From Jeotgalicoccus nanhaiensis (GTDB taxonomy: Bacteria; Bacillota; Bacilli; Staphylococcales; Salinicoccaceae), in contig SPPL01000003.1 of the NCBI GenBank assembly GCA_004570955.1, forward strand, positions 186,001 to 250,000: a stretch of 64,000 bases of DNA. Reading direction: 5' to 3'. How positions within the stretch are numbered: the stretch's first letter is position 1; each line of letters opens with the position of its first letter. The translations under genes were made by a program, and so were the position numbers. The notes below the pieces were generated by a model, which saw only the letters and a list, made by a program, of their open reading frames with translations, was not told where the DNA came from and did not search any database. Of this stretch, positions 59,511 through 64,000 are shown in pieces.

Positions 59511-62500
59511 TTATTTCTTTTTTTCGTATCTGAACTTGTAGTAGAAGTAATACAAGGCAGGCGTTGCAACCATCGACAGGAGTGTCGAGAAGGCAAGTCC
59601 GGCAATTACTGTTACAGCAAGAGGTTCAAAAAGAACATCACCGCTGAAAGCAACAGGAATTAATGCGAGTATACTCGTTACAGTAGTTAAAATAATCGGT
59701 TTGAATCTTGCGCGTCCGCTTTCATAGATTGCAGTGTATATATCGTCTACACTGCCGTCTTTTCTGCGCATTTCGATAAAGTCTATAAGGACAATTGCAT
59801 TTCTGACGACGATACCGGTCAGTGAAACCATCCCCATTATACCGAGGAAGCTGATTGGTGTCTGTGTCACAAACAGTCCGATAATTCCTCCGCTTATTGC
59901 GAGGAAGATGCTGAAGACAATAATCAGCGGCAGAACGAGCGAATTAAATTCAAATGCGATAACAAGATAGACAAGTATCAGTATAACTGAGAACAAAATA
60001 CCAATTTCAACAAAGAAGTCTGTCTGGTCGGAAGATTCTCCGCCGACAATTAATTCAGTGCTGCCGTCAAGTCCATCACTGAATTCATTAATCAGTGATT
60101 CAGTCGCTGCTTCATCAGCTGCATATACTTGAAGTTCGGCTGTTCTTTCACCGTTCTTGTGCTGAATCGCAGGTGTATCTTCAGTTTCCGATACTGTAAC
60201 AAAGTCGCTTAGCGGATACATTTCAGGACGGCCGTCTTCGATATTTACAATATCGACGTTATCGAGATTAAACTCATCTGCATATTTCAGAGACAGCTCT
60301 TTACTGCTGCCGTCTTCAATGATTTCCTGCATTGGAATGCCTTCTGAAATCATGTTCAGTTCATTTTTAACTTGTGATATGGAAATACCGTTCTCTTCCA
60401 GTGCATCGTAATCGATACTGTACTGGAGTGTTTCTACAGGGCTGCCGATGCTTGAAGTAACGATGTCGCCTGATTCTTCGAGCTGTTCAGTGAGTGCTGC
60501 TGTTTCCTCACGGAGCGTTTCAAGGTCGTCTTCAAAGAACTCGACTGTAATCGGCGCACTCGCCGGCGGACCCTGGATAATTGTACTCATAAATATTTTT
60601 GCATCCGGGAAGGCATCTCTTAATGGTTCTTCGTACTCATCAATTGTTGCTGAAGCACTCATTTTTTCTTTATCTATTTGAAGTGCGATTTGGGCGGTGT
60701 TTTCACCTGACTGATCTAACGATGCACCGAATAAGTTCGGCAGCCCATCGCCGGTAAAGATTGATGAACCTTTAACATGGTCCATTTCAGAGAGCAGATG
60801 ATCGAGTATTTCCTGAGTATCTTCGTGCGTTTTCTCAATCGTCTGTCCTTCATCAAAAATCAGATCGATTGTCACTTCCGAGCGATCCGCTTCAGGGAAA
60901 AATTCGAACGGTGTGAATCTGACAAGACCTACTGACAGCAGAGTTACAATAAGTATTGCAAGGAACGTCAGCAATGGACGCTTTAATACTTTAGGCAGTA
61001 CTTTATCGGCATAAATTCTACTGCCCCATGTAAATACTTTACCCAGTAATCCCGGATGCTTAGGTACTTTCCTGACCGGAATAACCTGACGCATCGCAGG
61101 AATAAATGTCAATGCCAGTACTGTTGAAACAATCATTGTAGAGATTAAAATACTCGGCAGTGCTTTAATAAAGTCGCCGTTTGCACCGGATAAGAACAGG
61201 AGCGGCGAGAATGTAAAGACAATTGCAGCTGTTGATGCGATAACTGATGGCGCGACTTCTTTCACACCGTTATAAATCGCATCTCCTTTACTCTCTCCGA
61301 GTGTAAACCTGCGTTCGATATTATCATTGACGACAATCGAGTCATCGACGAGTATACCGAGTGCAATAATTAAACCAATCACAGAAATCTGGTTTAAATC
61401 AACACCGATTAACGGTATAGGGATAAATCCGATAAATATTGAAATCAGTACCGTTACCATCACTGTAATCGAACCGAACAGTGACAGTCCGATTGAAGTA
61501 CCGATAATTACCGCAATAACTGCAATCAGCAGTGATGTGTATAAACCGACAAATATATCTTCGACGTTTTCTCTTTCCGATGAAATATTATCGACAGTTA
61601 CATTGTCAGGCATACTGTCAAAGCCGTCATTTATCACGGCCTCTATATTTTCAGATACCGAGGGTACATCCTCCCCGCTTGATAAGAACACGGTGAATGA
61701 TATTGCATCGCTGCCGTTGTACTGAACGATATCATCCGGTGTACTTTCAACCGATTCGATGCTGGCAATATCCAGAAGCGGTACTTTGTTTTCACCAACA
61801 CGCACTTGTTCCAGTGTTTCAAGAGCGGTTTCATCTTCAAAAGCAAGACGTATTATCTCTTCATCTTCAACATCCTGGCCAAGTATGACAGGACTGAGCG
61901 ATAAATCAATTTCATTCATAATTTCATTTGGATTCAGCTGTTCTTCTGCCAAAGCATCCCAGTCCAGCTGAATTTCGTATGCCGACTCGCGGTAACCTTT
62001 GATTGTTACGCTGTCGACACCGTTCATTTGTATAATTTCCTGTTTTAAGCTTTCAACGTCTCCTCTGACTGCTTCCAGATTTTCGAAGGAATCACTATGT
62101 ATCTGATAGCTTAAGAGCGGAAAGGCATTTGTGATGGATTCAACTTCCGGCTGGGCAGCATTTTCCGGCAGATCACCGCTGATGCTCTGCACCAGGTTGT
62201 TAACATCATTAAGCACATTATCCGGAGTGCTGCCGTCACTGAGAGAAAGCGTAAGTACTGAAACATTATCTTCCGATACGGACGATACATCTTCAATATC
62301 TGAGATACTGAACATTTCCGTTTCAATAATGTTTGTAACGTTCTCTTCAATGTCATCTTTATCTGCCCCCGGCCAGGCAGTGATAACATTAATTAAATTC
62401 ACTTCTGTTTCCGGAATTTCACGCTGATCGATAGTTAAAAAAGTATACACGCCGACAACCGACACTGTAAAAATTAAAACTATGAACAGCAGGCTTCGTT

Positions 62501-62528
62501 TTAATAATATATCAGCCAGTTTTTTCAT
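59511..62528 (-). CDS. RND superfamily transporter (AcrB/HAE type), second copy
   Basis: A 1005-residue RND carrier. The N-terminal span is LLKRSLLFIVLIFTVSVVGV. The first intramembrane motif is GLIIALGILVDDSIVVNDNI with the proton-relay Asp pair, and the second half has GMVSLTGIVVRNAIVLIDFI. It is only distantly similar to the other RND gene at 22512. No fusion-protein gene or adjacent regulator is seen. The ATG at 62528 is used because GGAGG lies 6 bases upstream; an ATG two codons earlier touches that site. The substrate is unknown. Confidence 0.92.
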   Translation of the reverse strand: MKKLADILLKRSLLFIVLIFTVSVVGVYTFLTIDQREIPETEVNLINVITAWPGADKDDIEENVTNIIETEMFSISDIEDVSSVSEDNVSVLTLSLSDGSTPDNVLNDVNNLVQSISGDLPENAAQPEVESITNAFPLLSYQIHSDSFENLEAVRGDVESLKQEIIQMNGVDSVTIKGYRESAYEIQLDWDALAEEQLNPNEIMNEIDLSLSPVILGQDVEDEEIIRLAFEDETALETLEQVRVGENKVPLLDIASIESVESTPDDIVQYNGSDAISFTVFLSSGEDVPSVSENIEAVINDGFDSMPDNVTVDNISSERENVEDIFVGLYTSLLIAVIAVIIGTSIGLSLFGSITVMVTVLISIFIGFIPIPLIGVDLNQISVIGLIIALGILVDDSIVVNDNIERRFTLGESKGDAIYNGVKEVAPSVIASTAAIVFTFSPLLFLSGANGDFIKALPSILISTMIVSTVLALTFIPAMRQVIPVRKVPKHPGLLGKVFTWGSRIYADKVLPKVLKRPLLTFLAILIVTLLSVGLVRFTPFEFFPEADRSEVTIDLIFDEGQTIEKTHEDTQEILDHLLSEMDHVKGSSIFTGDGLPNLFGASLDQSGENTAQIALQIDKEKMSASATIDEYEEPLRDAFPDAKIFMSTIIQGPPASAPITVEFFEDDLETLREETAALTEQLEESGDIVTSSIGSPVETLQYSIDYDALEENGISISQVKNELNMISEGIPMQEIIEDGSSKELSLKYADEFNLDNVDIVNIEDGRPEMYPLSDFVTVSETEDTPAIQHKNGERTAELQVYAADEAATESLINEFSDGLDGSTELIVGGESSDQTDFFVEIGILFSVILILVYLVIAFEFNSLVLPLIIVFSIFLAISGGIIGLFVTQTPISFLGIMGMVSLTGIVVRNAIVLIDFIEMRRKDGSVDDIYTAIYESGRARFKPIILTTVTSILALIPVAFSGDVLFEPLAVTVIAGLAFSTLLSMVATPALYYFYYKFRYEKKK

Positions 62529-62582
62529 ATGCATCCTCCATTAAGATAACAAAAAAGTTATGTTCTACTGTCATTATATAGT

Positions 62583-62617
62583 AAAATTACCCGCCAATAA
62601 CATTGGCGGGTAATTTT
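62583..62617. terminator. Terminator between the DUF6176 and RND genes
   Basis: A 16-bp perfect stem (AAAATTACCCGCCAAT with its complement) and a 3-base loop. It stops the DUF6176 transcript on the minus strand, with its last base in the stop codon. Confidence 0.85.
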
Positions 62618-62958
62618 TATCTAAGTAATTGTCTGAGGTGTTCAGGCAGCATGACTACTTCTGCCTGCATATCTGCAGGGCGGAAAGTTTTATCAATGCA
62701 TTCATCCATATATTCAAGATGTTTTTCATCCAGGTGGGTATCGTCAATTTTCTCGCCGTTTTCATCACTCTGGATGCTGTACCAGTATAAGTATTCAACA
62801 TCCATAAAGACTTCCCGGAAAATTGTTTCGACGTACATCTTTTCACCTTCAAGGTTTAAAAGAACATCGTCCATATTATCACGCATGTATTCAATCCATT
62901 CATCAACTACAGCGCTCTTACCCTCTTTTACTTTGAACTTTGTCAGTTCTGCTCTCAT
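62617..62958 (-). CDS. DUF6176 family protein
   Basis: A 113-residue acidic protein: MRAELTKFKVKEGKSAVVDE, then EWIEYMRDNMDDVLLNLEGE, YVETIFREVFMDVEYLYWYS and DECIDKTFRPADMQ. This fits DUF6176, a small dimeric alpha/beta-barrel-like family with no known function. There are no membrane segments. The ribosome site is CAGGAGGG. It is transcribed alone. Confidence 0.75.
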   Translation of the reverse strand: MRAELTKFKVKEGKSAVVDEWIEYMRDNMDDVLLNLEGEKMYVETIFREVFMDVEYLYWYSIQSDENGEKIDDTHLDEKHLEYMDECIDKTFRPADMQAEVVMLPEHLRQLLR

Positions 62959-63117
62959 TTCATCCCTCCTGGTATTTTTAATTTAAACAGCATTCTCATA
63001 TACATTTTATATGAAACTTAACCCGTATGCTATTTTATAAGGTTATTTTATAAAGAAATTTATTGATTTCATCTGCTATACTTTATATAAGTAATAAATT
63101 TTAGGAGACAAAAATAT

Positions 63118-64000
63118 ATGATAGAAAAGTTTAAAAGAGAATGGCTGACCTCGCCCGGGACGAATATTATGGCGGGAATTGTCGTCGCGCTGGCACTCAT
63201 TCCGGAAGCTATAGCGTTCTCTATAATTGCTGGAGTAGATCCAATGGTCGGGCTTTATGCTTCGTTTCTCATCGCGGTAATTATTTCTTTAGTCGGAGGA
63301 AGGCCGGCGATGATTTCAGCTGCAACGGGTGCAGTTGCATTATTAGTCGTACCGCTTGTCAGAGAATACGGTGTGGAATATTTATTTGCCGCAACGATAC
63401 TGATGGGAATAATACAGATCATTCTCGGGATTTTTAAAGTAGGAAAGCTCTTAAAATTCATTCCGAATTCGGTTATGATCGGCTTCGTCAATGCACTGGC
63501 TATAATGATTTTCATGGCGCAGCTGCAGCATATTTTCGGCATTTCATTTGATACATATATCTATGTAGCGATAACAATTGCGATTCTTTACCTACTGCCG
63601 AAATTTCTCAAAAAAATACCCGCTCCGCTGGTTGCGCTGGTTGTATTAACAGCATGTTATATATTTTTCGGGGCTGAAGTACGCACAGTCGGTGATTTGG
63701 GAGCGATAGAAAAATCATTGCCGAGCTTCATTATACCTGATGTGCCTCTCACTCTCGAAACATTAAAAATTATCTTCCCTTATTCATTATCGATGGCTAT
63801 TGTAGGTCTGGTTGAAAGTCTTCTGACAGCACGCATTGTTGATAATGCAACAGATACGTACAGCAGTAAGAACAAAGAATCACGCGGCCAGGGTATTGCA
63901 AACTTTGTGACTGGTTTTTTTGGCGGCATGGGCGGCTGTGCGATGATTGGACAGTCAGTGATTAACGTTAAATCAGGAGCTACGACGCGTTTATCCACAT
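63118..64000 (+). CDS. SulP family anion transporter, N-terminal part (3' end outside window)
   Basis: The frame is open from the ATG at 63118 to the window end, giving 294 residues of a family of about 480-570. The start has TTAGGAGA upstream. Hallmarks are [20 protein letters not shown], the [12 protein letters not shown] segment, [20 protein letters not shown], and [20 protein letters not shown]. SulP carriers move sulfate, bicarbonate or other anions. The C-terminal STAS domain, if present, lies outside. The preceding gene is on the other strand. Confidence 0.92.
   Translation, partial: MIEKFKREWLTSPGTNIMAGIVVALALIPEAIAFSIIAGVDPMVGLYASFLIAVIISLVGGRPAMISAATGAVALLVVPLVREYGVEYLFAATILMGIIQIILGIFKVGKLLKFIPNSVMIGFVNALAIMIFMAQLQHIFGISFDTYIYVAITIAILYLLPKFLKKIPAPLVALVVLTACYIFFGAEVRTVGDLGAIEKSLPSFIIPDVPLTLETLKIIFPYSLSMAIVGLVESLLTARIVDNATDTYSSKNKESRGQGIANFVTGFFGGMGGCAMIGQSVINVKSGATTRLST

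Noticed and set aside
1-64000. CRISPR arrays, tRNA or rRNA genes, insertion sequences, phage genes
   Set aside because: No regularly spaced direct repeats, no cloverleaf or rRNA-like sequence and no transposase, integrase or phage reading frames were seen on either strand.

Overview
This window is ordinary chromosomal DNA of a low-GC Gram-positive bacterium. It is most likely a member of the Staphylococcaceae, perhaps a salt-tolerant genus such as Jeotgalicoccus or Salinicoccus. The genus is an inference. The family call rests on an IsaB-like secreted antigen, strong AGGAGG-type ribosome binding sites with some TTG starts, SigB-type promoters, and the style of the met, rib and sulfide:quinone oxidoreductase genes. 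There is no phage, insertion sequence, CRISPR array, rRNA or tRNA that I can see. Both ends cut a gene: mqo on the left and a SulP transporter on the right.

Bases 1-8,800 hold the tail of malate:quinone oxidoreductase, an orphan peptide-type binding lipoprotein, and a sulfur block. The block contains an SQR-like flavoprotein without its central cysteine, a cystathionine gamma-synthase/lyase, and metNIQ under a SAM riboswitch with a near-consensus promoter. Bases 8,900-16,400 hold a Nudix hydrolase, a DUF554 protein, a membrane-anchored MutS-like ATPase, an Old Yellow Enzyme, a UvrA2-type ATPase and two small membrane proteins, one of 24 residues behind a SigB-like promoter. Bases 16,500-21,100 are a four-gene ABC exporter operon with an unrecognised anchored outer protein. 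Dihydrofolate reductase follows, then a TetR/RND efflux pair, glutathione peroxidase, a TetR regulator divergent from two short-chain dehydrogenases across a 23-bp dyad, an AraC regulator, an EamA transporter and the IsaB-like protein.

Bases 31,200-36,800 hold a divergent aldo/keto reductase and short-chain dehydrogenase, both with SigB-like promoters. They also hold a YkoEDC thiamine/HMP ECF transporter under a TPP riboswitch and a PTPS-fold protein with a degenerate active site. Bases 36,900-48,200 hold gamma-glutamyltransferase facing a glutamate symporter, GtrA, a noncanonical pyruvate-kinase-like protein, pterin carbinolamine dehydratase, a TspO-like protein, glutamine synthetase, a YueD-like dehydrogenase and a tandem PPK2 kinase. 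Bases 48,300-55,200 form a tricarboxylate catabolic locus: a TctCAB transporter, a PrpF isomerase, a divergent LysR regulator, and a TcuA-type tricarballylate dehydrogenase. Bases 55,300-59,500 are the riboflavin operon ribD-ribE-ribBA-ribH under an FMN riboswitch, with an extra deaminase gene at its end. A second RND transporter, a DUF6176 protein and the start of a SulP transporter close the window.

The most notable unexplained signal is a family of 35-bp intergenic elements, with three full copies and one single arm. Each full copy is made of two 15-bp near-palindromes, TAACGC-ATA-GCGTTA or its reverse, separated by exactly 5 bp. They sit at gene ends, and in one case the first bases form the stop codon of the preceding gene.
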